The notes: a model not told the origin generated them from the sequence alone. A DNA stretch of 64,000 bases from Eleginops maclovinus (GCF_036324505.1 NC_086358.1:3285868-3349867), one strand, 5' to 3'; positions 1-30,974 are shown, numbered from the stretch's first letter. Numbers and translations are program-made.

Positions 1-512
1 CGTTTTAATTATTTTATTTTCAATTGTTTTTTGCATTTTCATTATATCTGCAGTTGCAGCCCTAACCTTTAATGAACTAAATCTGAATAACAGCACTTAA
101 GGTGTTTCTTGCAAAAGCATTTCAAAAGGTCTCACAGCTTCTTAACATGTTATATGCTTTAATTTCTACACCATATAAACACTCTGCATGACGGTGCCAC
201 AAATGCATGAGAAGATAATGTCTTAGAGTGCAATACATTGCATCTTTAATATAGATATTTTTCAGCACTGCACATGTCCTCCAAATATACATCATGCAAG
301 TTAACATTAATGTGGAGGATTTAGATGTCTTTCCACAGATGCTGACGAAAGCTCAAGATGCAGCCGTTTATGCTATTGATGAATGATTAAGTGACAATAT
401 TTCTTCCTTTGGAGCAGTATTTTACTGCTAACTCCACTAATATCGCAGTCGCATGGCACTGTCCATGCTTCACAGTTTGGCCAGTATTCCAGCTGCTGTC
501 ACAGCCATCCAC

Positions 513-607
<95 letters not shown>

Positions 608-2484
608 CAACAACGGCAATGTGAGGCTTTACAATCAGTCAGACATGTGGGCCTAAATTTATCTCACACACAAGGCTAGCCTCGCCACCATCTGCAACCT
701 CTGCTTCCAGCAACACTACCTACAGTAGCTAAGAAGCTAAGAAAAACAAGAACAGAATGTAAAATGAATACTGTACAGTGGAATAAATACTGATTACTAC
801 AATAAGCAGTATTTATTACACAATTTTACATTATCTTACTCTACATTTATATAGACTCCTGCTTTTACTTGCAACATTCTGTGCAGCATTTAGCTTGTTG
901 TATTTACATTTGACATGTACATAGTTTACTTGTTCTCCTGCATTACTTACACATTGGTCTTGCAACATAATCCTGCACTATTTTATTTCTACTCTGTATC
1001 TTCTTGCACTATTTTTATAGTTTTATGTCTCATATTTATGTTGCATTGTTGGAGACCGTGGGATTTCAGATTTTCATTGCCATAAATACACTGTAGCTAT
1101 ATGATAATAACGCCTTTGAATATCTGGAATCTATCGTTAGCTGGTAAAGGGTCGGAGTTATGATGGGGCAACACAACACATTGCTTTAGACGCCTTAAAA
1201 ACTAAAATAACCCAATGTAGGTTTACTGTAGCTGACTGTCAATTTGTCACAAGTGTAAATACATTAAATTACTTCGTGATAAGTCGGCACGGCATGGAGT
1301 TTATCATCACCCCGGCTAAAGTAGCCATTAGACAGGCAGTGGAGGACCCGCATTCGGTTAGCCGAGATGCTAACGGAGCTACCATGGATTTATAGAGTAA
1401 GCTGGATACCGTTCATTCCTATGAGAGATGCTCACTGGCGCATAGAGCCAAAAAAGGCCTGGGCAAAAGTACCCGTATGTGGGCCCATTGAGCATGCGCA
1501 GTGGAGCTTTCACTTTAGCCCCGCTTCCGATCTCCCTCTCTCGTCTCAGTCAAATGAATGTAGACAAATAACGCTCGATTTTGGACCTTTTTGGACCCTA
1601 ATGATTTAAATAATGGCTACAAAGCTGGAGGGTATTTTATTTTGCTATTTTTTATTTCTTTTTGAAGCCATGGTTGTGTACTTTTTCTATTACTAATGTG
1701 TGTTCTTTTCTCTATATTTAATCAAATTAGCTTACTCTTTGTTATTGCTTGCCTTTTTACTGTATTCTCAGACACAATTCTGAATATATATATATATATT
1801 TTCTTGTGTGAATATGTATATATAATGTTTATTTAATTTATATTTTAAATACATTTTGTAATTACTGTACAATGACAAAACAGTTCCCCAACTTGGGATA
1901 AATAAAGTATATATCTTAGTATCTACACACCTTTCTAGTTTCCATAACAACACTGCACATATTTTATTTTAGTACTTTGTGGTAGTATTTTTATTTTGTA
2001 ATGTTATTTTGTGGTCGTTCTTCTTATAATTTATCTTTTTTAACTGTGTTTATATATGCACCATATACACCAAGCGAAACTCGTCTTATCAGTAAACCTG
2101 TTTCTGATTCGGATATTGATGAATGTAAGTCAATGGGAAAGAGTTATTTATGGGCCCAGTGACAGAAATTGTAGTACCATCATTTGACCACTACGTAAAA
2201 TGTGCTTCAACGTCCGGCGCTCTTCCTGCAATTGGGCTTGATTCGGTTAGTTAGCCTAGCGTTAGCCTCAATGCTAACGTTGCTTCCTCCGGCTAAAATG
2301 GCTGTTAGCATCGGAGCTAGCAGCGGGGAAACTGCTCTTCACGTCCGACACACACTCCTCATAGCTAACAGTTAGCAAGCTACGGCAAAAACGGAATCCC
2401 ACCACTCGTATGTCCACCTCGTTCAAGTGAAACCTGAGCTAACTAAACAAATACCACCACATTATACCATTAAACAACACGTAC
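1..2484 (-). other. ep300: ep300 intron 1 (part)
   Basis: This stretch follows the ep300 exon 1 donor on the minus strand and runs off the window edge. I see no coding exon in it: reading frames are short and lack family resemblance or paired splice sites. It holds a CA microsatellite at 514-605 and AT-rich sequence. Around 1880-1910 there is a short remnant of the kind 'gggataaataaag' that recurs elsewhere in the window. EP300 has a long first intron in other vertebrates, so a missing exon 2 is expected. Confidence 0.6.
514..605. repeat. (CA)n microsatellite
   Basis: A pure CA dinucleotide run of about 92 bp is visible. It lies within the inferred first intron of ep300. Reading frames through it on both strands are artefacts of the repeat. 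Confidence 0.97.
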
Positions 2485-2566
2485 CGTTCCCATCGGAGGC
2501 AGACAGCGGGGAGAGTTTAGGCCTCTTGGCTGAAGGCGGGCCAGAGTCCAGAACGTTCTCGGCCAT
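2485..2566 (-). CDS. ep300: Histone acetyltransferase p300, coding exon 1 (partial gene)
   Basis: On the minus strand an ATG at 2566 opens 27 codons that begin MAENVLDSGPPSAKRPKL, followed by a GTACGTG donor at 2484. The family start is MAENVVEPGPPSAKRPKL, so this is the p300 N-terminus including its basic nuclear localisation segment. Only 82 coding bases are in the window; exon 2 would lie beyond position 1. EP300 is a nuclear lysine acetyltransferase and transcriptional co-activator. CREBBP starts differently (MAENLLDGPPNPKRAKL), so EP300 is preferred, although teleosts have two ep300 copies and I cannot say which this is. The gene is transcribed away from l3mbtl2, unlike the tandem arrangement in human. 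Confidence 0.9.
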
Positions 2567-3000
2567 ATTTTTTCCCGAAATAAAAATATATATAAAGTAT
2601 CCACACTTGCAAAACACCCCCTTAGAAGCTCATTCCTTCCTGGTTTTTCCAAAATATTGCGACTTTTCCCCCTCCTTTTGCGGGGGACTAAGAGGGGGAA
2701 AGTCCCGTGTAGAAATCACACTCCTCTTTCCCTGGGTTCGCCTCTCGATTTCAGCCTCGGCGAATATCAACCCCCCTCCCTCCCTCCCTCGTCGGATTTT
2801 TTGTTCTTTATAAATTTCTGCCAGCGGAGGAGGAGGAGGGGGGGGGAGACACACGCAGAGGCTTCCCCTCTAAACTTGCACAGCCTCTTCGGATGTAAAT
2901 ACACTGTCCCCTGGTCTCTCTGCCATGCTTGCATCCGTCATTTCAACCTCGTATTACAGCGGAGTCTGGATGGAGATAATGTCGGGCAGTAGAGGCTTGT
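2567..3000 (-). promoter_or_regulatory. ep300: ep300 5' UTR and promoter region
   Basis: Upstream of the ep300 ATG on the minus strand is a GC-rich tract with C-runs and G-runs (2640-2860), short CCTC/GGAGG repeats and scattered CpG. It contrasts with the AT-rich flanks. This is what a long EP300 leader and CpG-type promoter would look like. I cannot place the transcription start. Confidence 0.5.
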
Positions 3001-4206
3001 TTGCCTGCGAAGTGATGGTGGTGGTGGTGGCGGTGGTGGTGCTGCTGGTGGCAGCGGGTAAAGGATGAGGGGATGCACAATAAAGAAAAATAAAGCTGAC
3101 AATTGTGTAGCTGCATAAGGATACAAATCGTAATACTCATTTGCTGGAATTTGCTTACGTATTTGTAATGAAATTCATCCATGCAGCAGCCTGAACTGGC
3201 ATCTGCTTTTGGCGAGGTCTAGCTGCAAAAAGTTGGATTTTTGTTCAACATTTATCTTAAATACTGCAATAATGAAGCATCACAATACTTTTTTACCTGG
3301 GATTCTCATATAATAAAGTCATTTATTATGAAATGTATCCATCCAATGGGGGAAAAATCCAGTTTGGGATTAATAAAGTATTTCTGATTCTGATGCTGAT
3401 TCATAAACCTGAACATTTTGGTGAGGTTCAGTTGCAAATTAGTGGATTAGGTTCACAGTTATCTTAAATGCAATTCTAATCTAATTGTTGATCAGAATTG
3501 CAGACAGTGACTTTTAACACATTTAGTGCAGCATACAGATGTGGCTTCAAACCCACTGAAAACACTTGACTGGAAAGTTGGAACTTGATTCCTTAAAAAC
3601 TATCACTCACTGAAATCCATCATGCCTTATTTCTATTTGTTTGCATGTTGATACCTGCATAAGTCTAACTTTGCAAATCCTCTATAATACAGAACAGAGA
3701 CATGTAAGTTTGTCATCCTGTCCTGGTTTTGGCACTGCAAATTGGTTCAATGGCCGGAAAAAATATTCTTCCTCCCTTCTTTTTGCACCAAAACTGCCAT
3801 CAGCCTTTAATCTGCCACTTGTTTAGGATAAAGTCAACCGTTAAAACGACAATTTAGTTATAAATTGATCACACTAAATTAATTACTCTACCAAAAGTGT
3901 TATAAATCATCCTTCAGTCCGAAATCAGTGACCTGTCTCAAAAAGCCAGCATTTTCTTCTAAAGCTGCATTTACAGTAGCAAAAGAGCTGTGACAGTTTA
4001 CACTACAATACATAGGAGTAATGTAGGAGTACAATATACAGTAATAGTTTGGTTTTAGGTTGAGAAGTGTTTCCAAATGAGTCATTCTCAACTACAACAT
4101 AATTTACTTGTCTTTCTGTGATACTGCTCAATCGACACAAGTCATAATTAATAACAATTTTGATAATAGGTGTATCGGTGAAGTTATTTTTCATGCCTTT
4201 CAAATA

Positions 4207-4447
4207 TAGATAATAAACCCTCTTTATTTGTCACATACATGCACACAGCAGAGCACACACAGTGAAATTGGTCCTCTGCATTTAACCCATCCTAGTACTA
4301 GGAGCAGTGGGCAGCTATTGTGCAGCGCCCGGGGAGCAATGGGGAGGGGGGATTGGAAGTGTCCGGTGCCTTGCTCAAGGACACCACAGCAGGGCCTAGG
4401 AGGTGAACTGGGACCTCTCCAAGTAGCAGTCCACTTTCCATATTTCA
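4207..4447 (-). mobile_element. tRNA-derived SINE, 5'-truncated copy
   Basis: The reverse complement of this stretch matches 20075-20313 over about 230 bp with few differences, including 'gagcaaggcaccggacac' and the tail 'ggttaaatgcagaggacc'. The copy at 20 kb also has a tRNA-like head; this one starts inside the body, so it is 5'-truncated. Two near-identical copies 16 kb apart in opposite orientation indicate a dispersed retroelement. The central 'gagcaaggcac' motif is typical of fish SINE families. Confidence 0.8.
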
Positions 4448-5269
4448 AAATATGTAGATGTCCTGATGTACAGAATTGGGAAATAGTGGGATTTTACAGG
4501 TGCATTATGAGGAATGAAAGCCTTGCATACACGCTGTATAAACTGTCTTGCTAAACCTATCCGGTGCAGGTCTTTTTGGGGGTGCTTCCTAAGTTATTAC
4601 ATAGATATATATACACTGCATTTGGTCGTTGTTGAGAAAGCCTCTATCACTCCTCCTAGTGCACGTCCTTCGAGCTGAGAAATGCACCTTTAAACGATTG
4701 ATTTTAATGAAAATAATAACTTTTAAAATGTATTACTTGTCTAAACAGCACCTGGCGACCTGGACCCATAGGTCCAGCATTGTTACAGATCACAATCAGT
4801 GGTTTCTATCTTATTTTCTCACAAAAATATATAATTTATTTATCAGATTATTATTATTATGTTTGCGCTTGGGGCCCTTTGCAATATTTTACAAGTTGTC
4901 ACATTGAACTGCTTTCCGAAATGAGATTCCATTACATGAAAAAGAAAACCATATGAACCTGAACCAAATCTGCATGACACAGTGTAGGTAACGTCGATTC
5001 CATGACCAGGGTTAACCCAGCAGGATGCCTTATACTCTGCAAGCTTTCAGCACTTAGAAAAAGTATGATTTACATATTGTAGAACATTTATCAGTGTTTG
5101 TGCAGGGTGGGAAAAAAAGAAGTGCCTTTAGCAGACAATGTACAAAATCTATATGTATTTTTAGTCTTACTGTAGTACTATTTATCAACTAGAGCTGTAA
5201 AGGTGTGTGCAATGTGTGGAAACAAACAAGTATTCAGCTTATATTATACATAAATAAGTAGCTTGTTGA

Positions 5270-5425
<156 letters not shown>

Positions 5426-6159
5426 TGTCGACTCCTGTTTTGCATGGACATTTATGTAAATTATGTTATATGGAACTGTCTGTGAAAAGCCTTAGAGGCA
5501 TAACACTGACAAACGTAAAATACATTCATATATGTTATGATCTAATAGATAAACTTTCCAGATTAGTATAATGTAGTTTCTTAGAATAAGGCTTTACTAC
5601 TACAGAATTGATGCTTTGTATTCATTTATTGTTGAGAAAAGTCCTTTCTTAAACATTTCTACCCAAGTTATCTTAATTTACGCAAATAGGCCTTTTTTTT
5701 TTTAAACTGAAGACACATTGACAGGTCACAGTGGAAAAAGTATGACGTGTAGATGATCTAATTCATTATAACCAAATTAAATTCAGCTGCTTCAGTTTCA
5801 GTGTCCTTGTACGGTGTTTGCTGGCACTATAAAAAGTTCATGTTTGGACACCTTAATTGACAGAGGCATCATTAACATCCGGTCAAACTGTAAGGCTATT
5901 TCTTAACCTGTCGAAAAGGCCTGGTCAGTTATTAACTCATACATTATTATGTTTGTGTGTAAAAATCACATTTTGTAAGGTAACCAAAGCTGTCAGTCAA
6001 GAGGAAATTTGAGCCATATCCCCTAAGAGGTAGCGAGAGGAACTTTAAGCACCATACAAGTGTACTTAGGTACGGTACATAACAAAATATATTAAGATAC
6101 TTTCCACTTTTTACCTTTTGAGATTAGGAGTTCACAGGTGTTCGTTCAAACGCTCTAAA

Positions 6160-6178
6160 ACTCCAACTCCCATAATGC
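6160..6178 (+). promoter_or_regulatory. l3mbtl2: ZNF143/THAP11-type promoter motif and probable l3mbtl2 first-exon region
   Basis: The sequence actccaactcccataatgc fits the SBS consensus ACTACAAYTCCCAGMATGC at 17 of 19 positions by eye. This element is found at many vertebrate promoters and is bound by ZNF143, with THAP11 and HCFC1. A good donor (aagcg|gtaaat) follows at 6196/6197, so a short non-coding first exon ending at 6196 could splice to the acceptor before 6882. The transcription start is not determined. Confidence 0.55.
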
Positions 6179-6889
6179 TTAGTTCGGGCGCAAGCGGTAA
6201 ATACAATGACGTCTAAAGTAAGCGACTACATCAGTTGGGCTGAGGGTCCAGAAGATAAAGGTAAACAACTTAAATAGTTTTACTGCTGTACGAAGGGTTT
6301 CAATGAGAGCCTGCATATTATAACGCGTTATGTAAGTAGAGACTTTAAAGTAGTAAGAAGTGAATTTGTGTTTCATGAATAGACGAACCTGCTGTTAGCG
6401 AGTTTAGCGTTTAGCTTTCCTGTATGGTAGCACGTGAGCTACACACACTTTAGTTTATGAATGTTAGCTGTGACTTTTTGGTTAAAACAGAGTTTGGCAG
6501 CAAAATTCATTCAAAAATGTCCTTTTTTTCCGTCTGTTTTGCAAAGCAGTGCCGGTAATGTGGTGTACTCTGTGTGTCCTTGTTTATCAAATGGTTTTAA
6601 GTTCTGATTTTTACACGTTTTGTTGACTTATTGTGATTTTTACACTCGTGTGTTTATGGGTTATTTCTAATGTGAGTAAGGTACCCATTATTCATCATAC
6701 ATTTTGGTAAGAAATAACTATGATTTAAGTGGAGTTCATCATTTAAGACTAACAAATATACTATATACAATCTTTGGAAATGTACTTTGGAATTGTCCTC
6801 AGCTCTGTCCAGCTGACCATGGCTCTATATATGACCGTTTTCATATTTGATATTGTTTCACCTGTCCTCTCCTGTGAGCAGAACACGGG

Positions 6890-13748
<6,859 letters not shown>

Positions 13749-15047
13749 TGCTCAAGGAAAGAGGTTGGGAAGAAAAAGTGGCAGAAAAAAGCATTCTTGG
13801 AGATTCAGAGGAAATATAAAACCAGTAGAGAGCCAGGGCAACTTTCTGAAAGGGACAGTTAGATGTTTCAAAGTGAGGTTGTATGAGGTACTTCTCCATC
13901 GACAGTGTCTTACCAACAGTAGATGGCAGTCTAAGCTTGGAGAAACCAACAGAAGTACCAGCAGGGTGGACGAGGGCAGAGAGAGGTGTAATTAAGACAC
14001 CTAAAAAACAATATCAGTTCAGGATGAGGCTATATGTTGAACATTTTAACCCGTTTTCCTTGCCGTCAGTCGTCCCTCTTGCCCCCACGCCGCTTTATAT
14101 GCTCAGAATCCATTTACAAAAGCACTTATTTACCTCTTAAAATATCTGGTTTTCTGCATGCTTTTGTGTCGACTCTGAACTAGGGTTAGTTCACCTCCCA
14201 CTATAACACACTGGTGAGAATACTGGACTCCACCACAACCAATAAAACCCTAAATATAGAAAGATGAATAAAGGATGGGATGATGATGACCATAAAAAGT
14301 ATTAAAAACAGGATCCTGATAATCTTAAGGTCCTCTAATGAGTCAATTAATCAAAGAGGAATAATCTCCAGCTGTATAAAAGGGCAATCTTAATGCAGAA
14401 ATGACAAAAAATGCTTTGATCATTCCATCAAATATATACATTTCCTGCTGTTCTCCGATATATGATATTCAAGTGAGCCTCTTTGGGGTTTCGGACTAAC
14501 ACAACAAGACTTTAAAAGACATCACCTTGGATTTTGGAGAAGCTATAGATGGACATTTTCCACTTTTTTCTGACATTTTATTGACCAAAAACAATGAATT
14601 GAGAAAGTATGCAGGTTAATTGACAGTCGCCAGACCCGATATATGTTAAAAACATGACTTTACGTAGCTCACAGGGACCAGATTCGCCAAACCTACCTCA
14701 TTCCTCCACATTTTACTACACAATAACATCCAACATGTGACTTCCAACCTGTAAACATGACTCTGAGGGTCCTTATTGTTTGTTGTAATGGTTTATTTGT
14801 GTCCTGTTTTATATACAGAGGTGTTTCATTCTGTTGTAAATATAGAATAGTTGATTACCAAAGAAAATGTTCCTCGTCTGTAGTTCTGTTCTTTCTGCAG
14901 GTGGGTAGTGGTTATGGAACATGTCTCATTCACTTATTTTTGCCTTAAATATGTTTAAAACCTTTCTACGTGTGTAAATGTGAACTGATCAATAGTTTAT
15001 TTATCACGGTATGCTGTTGCAGATGTTTTTCAACAGTTGTTATTAGA
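13749..15047 (+). other. l3mbtl2 3' UTR and convergent gap to chadl
   Basis: After the l3mbtl2 stop there is no supported coding sequence. Candidate poly(A) signals on the plus strand are AATAAA at 14241 and again near 14268. On the minus strand, TTTATT near 14996-15003 could serve chadl. The two genes are tail-to-tail, so their 3' UTRs may approach or overlap. Confidence 0.5.
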
Positions 15048-16396
15048 AAACTGCAGAAGCCGTGGGATAGGAATTTGAAACATTGGAGCCGTCCAAGGAA
15101 TTAAATCCATGGTTTCTCTTTTAGAACCGTAAATAAAAAGCAGCTCTCGAGTCAGGTCTGATAAAAGACTCATGCATGTTATAAACAACATTGGAATATG
15201 TAGTAATTGATGACTAAATGCAGCTGTTATTGGACTGAAAAAAGTACAAATATATATATCCTTTTGGCCGACCATAACATGTAGTAATGCAGAAACTGTC
15301 TGATGGAAGTCTGCCCTATAGAGGTATATAAAAAGGCCTCTGCAGGTTAAGAAAAGCAGCTTTTTCAGGTCATGTCTGATAAAAGACTCGTGCATGTTGG
15401 ATAAAACATTGCAATGTGAAGTCATTGATTACAAAATGCAGATGTTATCGGATAAACACGTGAAAAGATATTGCATGATGTCCAACTATACCATGTGTGT
15501 TCTTGCATTATGTTTTCGTTTCTACACTTAGGATTTAAGTAATGCAGAAACTGTCTGACAGGAGTCTGCCCTATAGGAGGTATGAAAAAGCCTCCGCAGG
15601 TTACACTTCTAGATGATTAAATCCATGGGTTGTCTTTTAAAAAGCAGCACTGAGTCTTTTCGTGGTTCTCTTCACCACTGGTTTCGTGTTCGATCCTTTA
15701 CGAGGTATGGCTTTGAGCATCTTGAGGCTTGATGGGAGGCCAGAATGGATGTCTTCATTCATAAAAGTCGCTTGTAGTACATACTTAATGTGAACGTATT
15801 GTGTTATTATGTGTTGTTTCTATGCCTGTGATTTAAAGACAGAGGAAATAATGCAGGACCTGTCGGATAGAAGTCCTGGAGGTGTGAAAAAGCCTCTGCA
15901 GGTTACATTTCTACAGGAATAAATCCATGGTTTGTCTTTTAAAGACTTTAAGAAAAGCAGCTCTCAGGCCATGTCTGATAAAAAATGTGTGCATGTTATA
16001 AACAACATTGCAATAAGTACTAATTGATTACAAAGTGCAGGAGTTATTGGTTCAAAAAGAGCAAATATATTTCATTTTGTCCAACTTTAACATATATGTT
16101 GTTTCTACATTGTTGTGTGATAGAACACTGTCCTATAGCAGGTTACATTTCTAGAGGAACCAAATCCATGGTTTTGAAAAGAAGCAGCTCTCAGGTGAAT
16201 GGATCACATATTACCTTGAGGCTGCTTCTTATGAGTGTTAGAACAGCAGGTGTGTTGAAGCATCACCATGAGATGAAAAGAGAAACTGATGCAGAAACCG
16301 TGTAATAGAAATCTGATATATTGGAGATGTTAAAAACCCTTGGCAGGTTACATTTCTAGAGGAATTAAATCCTTGGTTGTCTTTTAGAAGCAGCTC
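15048..16396 (-). repeat. Degenerate tandem repeats at the chadl 3' end
   Basis: Several diverged copies of a roughly 250-310 bp unit lie head-to-tail. Recurring landmarks on the plus strand are 'ttaaatccatgg', 'aagcagctctc', 'tgtctgataaaa', 'tgcatgttataaacaacatt', 'aatgcagaaactgtctga' and 'cctctgcaggtt'. Copies begin near 15050, 15335, 15640, 15900 and 16130. The last unit runs into the true chadl stop codon at 16397-16399, so the array was seeded by the gene's own 3' end and would be transcribed as chadl 3' UTR. Confidence 0.75.
15641..15735 (-). pseudogene. Duplicated fragment of the chadl C-terminal coding sequence
   Basis: The segment aligns by eye with 16386-16510, the last part of chadl exon 10. 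Both contain the 'ttcgtggtt' start, 'ggatccttta' or 'cgatcctttacgag', and 'ggctttgagcatcttga'. The copy carries deletions, including loss of the run around 16432-16440, and cannot be read through. It is a non-functional by-product of the surrounding tandem duplication. Confidence 0.75.
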
Positions 16397-27563
<11,167 letters not shown>

Positions 27564-29004
27564 CTGGGAGGGAGAATTACAATTTAAGTTCAAATAAAGT
27601 TCATTATAAGCAGGCATAATGCATGGTTACTGGCGAGAACTGGCGATCCATTTCCTCAGTCCTTCATTTTTCCTCGATAAAATTCCTTAAAAATGTAATC
27701 CAAGAGATTTTTCCACTTTTACTGTTCAAACCTTTTCATTTTCATAACTGTTCAAGGCCAAACATATCCCAAACTACAGTGAATGACATATGATTATAAT
27801 ACATCTACTATTACGGCTGCTACTAATAATAAGGCCTTATGATGAACCCCTGGAATGAACTCAAAAATAAACACTCCTTCAACATCAATGCTAAAGTAAT
27901 AGCAATCTAACTCTGATCTATAGAATATTACCGCCATGTCAGTCACAGAGGGGACTTTGAGAGTGAGTTTGTTTTTTATTCCTTTAAGTGCATTTAAGAG
28001 GAAAATACTTGTATGATTTTGCTGAAGTAGCATCTTAAACGCAGGAGCTTGTCATTCTTTTCTGAAGCCTTATTGTTAACAGCAGAACAAAGTGTATCTG
28101 TGCAGCTACAATCAACACATATGGAAGAAACTATTTAGGGGCGCAGGATCTCTATTAAAGGTGTCAGATTGCATAATGTTGTACTTTTGGGGGATTAGAG
28201 TTATTTTTGCTGAGATTGGGCCGAGCCAGACGGCACTGGAATGCCCTAAAACCACATTCCCATGTCGGATCGAGGGCCCTGATCCGCAGGAATGGACAGG
28301 GAAAGCTGCACAGCTCCACACGTCTCACAATGTTGGCACGGAGAAACGGTGTGCTGCAGAAAGATGGAGCTGACGGAGACCCATGGCTGTAGGAATGAGG
28401 GGTCAAAGCATTTTGAGGGAAATAATGCAATGGTTGCTTGTTATTATTTATAAAAAAACACCATGAGTGCTTCAGTTTTATATGGTTTATAAGGGGCACC
28501 TTTCTCATATTTCCTGGCTTTCATTGGGGTTTTTTCTTTTATTTGATTCAGTGTTTACATATATTTTCTACTATGAATGTAATTGACTCCATTAAAAACA
28601 AAGGTAATGTTTTGAGGGGCACAAAAATTGTATTCCCAAAATACAAAACGGGATTTATTTTTACTTGTATTGTATTTATCCCCGAATATTGCATCTGTGA
28701 GTGTTTATCTGTTCATATATTACATATTTATACATATATAAACATCTGTTTCTAAAACAGTTTCATTCATTCCTCCAAATATTACAGTGTACAATATTTA
28801 AATCCACTGAGTTTCATTTGTTTTTTTAACCTTGTTATCATTATTCTTTTTATTTGTATATATTTTCGGTATTGTGTTATTGTTGGATGAGTCTGTATTG
28901 AATTGAATTTACTTTGTTCCAACGTGTGCTGTGCATATATGTTGTATGTGATCTAATCTGTCTATTGGAACACCTTTTTGTTAATCACTCTGACCATACA
29001 GCAG

Positions 29005-29290
29005 CCTTTTGGGTATTTAAACAGCCTTCCTCGTTTGGTTGCTCGACCCCCGCAGCAGCAGAGAGGTGCAAGAGGAGAAACTAGAGCCGGAGGAATTTTC
29101 CCTCGCACCGGTCTGTTTGTTCCGCGTCCCCCCGGGCATACACCCTGCTGACCGCAGAGGAGCCACCGCTCCGCCGCGCACAAAGACGCACAGTGTCTCT
29201 CCCCCCGGTGTGGTGCCAATGCGTTTCCCCCTGGAAAAACACGTGTCCTCTGGCCATGTACGGGGAGAATACTCCTCTCCAACGCCTCTT
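29005..29290. promoter_or_regulatory. GC-rich island with a TATA-like box
   Basis: A 'gggtatttaaacagcc' element at about 29010 is followed within 30 bp by a GC-rich stretch (C-runs, many CpG) about 250 bp long in otherwise AT-rich DNA. This resembles a core promoter and leader on the plus strand. The open frames through it resemble nothing I know. It could be an unannotated transcript start or a conserved enhancer. Confidence 0.3.
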
Positions 29291-29685
29291 TATGCTTCCA
29301 CGAGAACCTGCATTTTATTACCGTATTCTAAACATTGTGTTCTGTGCGTAAAGATAAGGGAGGATGGTTATTGACACACTTGGTAATGTTAAAATTCAGC
29401 AATATTGTCCAAAGATACCAGCATTGTATTGGTTAAATTCTTAGATATAAGTGGCAACCAAGAAAATATAAAGCCAGTTGAGTGGGACAAATTGGAAATG
29501 TTGCTTTTTACGCAAAAAAGAAACGCAGCTTGTCCACATGATTGGATAAATAAGAAATTTGGATTATAACATTACATTAAATGTCAGTGTTCCTTTTCCA
29601 CCATCACAATAACTCAAATAAATGTTTTGAAATGCATAGATTGTTTTTAGCTGACTTACGAATCGATTTTTACGCACAGACTCAC

Positions 29686-29870
29686 CGTGCTGTGGTTCCT
29701 GGTTCTGTCCGGTTCTTGGTCGCTCACTCTCTCACGGTCTCGGCTCTCTCTGTTGCTCTTCCCCCAGCTGTCCCCCATCCAAAACAAACTCCGTTTATCC
29801 TTTCATTCACTGACAGCCTGCCCAAATGCCCCTCCACACACACACCTCCTACCTCTGGATTCTGTTAAAG
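29686..29870 (-). other. chadl: Candidate non-coding first exon of chadl
   Basis: On the minus strand a strong donor CACG|GTGAGTCTG ends at 29686, preceded by purine-rich non-repetitive sequence. A CCCAG acceptor lies directly before the chadl ATG at 27563, so a leader exon here spliced to coding exon 1 is plausible. The 5' limit is a guess. Confidence 0.4.
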
Positions 29871-30935
29871 GAACCTCAAAATTCAAACTTCATTTAGCCA
29901 TTTCAACTCACCTGCTTGTCAGATTCTTCATTTAGGATTGAAATGTAATCGCTTTAACTTTCTTCAGTGTCTAATTTTACCCCGCGCACACACACTCACA
30001 CACATAAACAGACTAGGAGTCAGGCTTGTTGTATTAGTTATATTTCTGACAGTACAAACACGTCAATCCTGTCAAAACAAAATGCAGTCCACACGGTCTA
30101 ATGTTAATCCGAAAAGCATTGAAAGTCCTAATCCCGTTAGCTTGAAATGTTCCCTTACATCACAATGTGAGGGAACACAAAGTCACATGAGAACACATTT
30201 TGAATGATGTTTATGGATTAAAAAAAAGAAGAGGTAAAAGTGATCCTGGTCCCCTGAGCTCTGCAGTGTTATGACTGGGATCAGTGCAGGGTATACACAC
30301 ATGCAGCTGTGTGTTAAGGCTCGTGTGTGTGTGTAGCTCATTCCTGCTCACAGTCTGATGCACATTGACTTCACTGGACCTTCTGTAATGATTGCATCTG
30401 ATCAGTAAAACACAAAAACAGAAGCCAGCTTTTCATTTTGATATATAGATTCATTTTTAATTGCCCTTTTAATTTCTGTCTCCCTCAACGTTTTCACAGC
30501 AACAAATAGCAGCATATGAGATCATATACGTAATAAAATACAGCAAAATGAGTCGCAGTATCAGGATGCTGAACACCTGCAATTCTTCCGTCTACATTTA
30601 CTGTACAAATCCCAAATTGAGCAACACCTGGGAATGCCTTTAACGTGTCAACCCGGACTTTTGTGTAGATATGTCTTTAGAGCTGCAACGATTAGTGGAA
30701 TGAGAGTCCAGGTTACATTCTTTACACATTCACCCAAAGATTACCTGGTGTGTATTTCTAATATTTTTATTATTTCTATAAAAAAATAAGACACAAGGAT
30801 TAAGTAGAAAAATAAAAACTAAGACGATCTGTGTGCCTTCATAAAATATACAAATAAGGAGTGCAGAAACAGTAAGTGGTCGTATATGTCCCATGTTCAA
30901 GTGTAAAGTTTCCCGGTTGGTTTACACATTAAGGC

Positions 30936-30938
<3 letters not shown>

Positions 30939-30971
<33 letters not shown>
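30939..30971. repeat. (GT)n microsatellite beside the rangap1 stop codon
   Basis: A 33-bp GT run begins three bases after the rangap1 stop codon in transcript sense, where it reads as CA repeats at the very start of the 3' UTR. Confidence 0.95.
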
Positions 30972-30972
<1 letters not shown>

Positions 30973-30974
30973 CA

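Larger units (their letters stand above)
27564..30938. other. Region between chadl and rangap1
   Basis: I see no complete gene. The stretch should contain the chadl upstream non-coding exon and promoter and the rangap1 3' UTR. A GC-rich island lies at about 29005-29290. The remainder is AT-rich with CA-rich patches near 29830-30005. Confidence 0.5.

Noticed and set aside
1367..1609. An 80-codon plus-strand ORF
   Set aside because: It lies within the inferred ep300 intron, shows no domain and has no splice or promoter support.
28962..29282. A 106-codon Cys/Gly/Arg-rich minus-strand ORF
   Set aside because: It lies in a GC island where stops are rare. It has no resemblance to a known family and no splice context.
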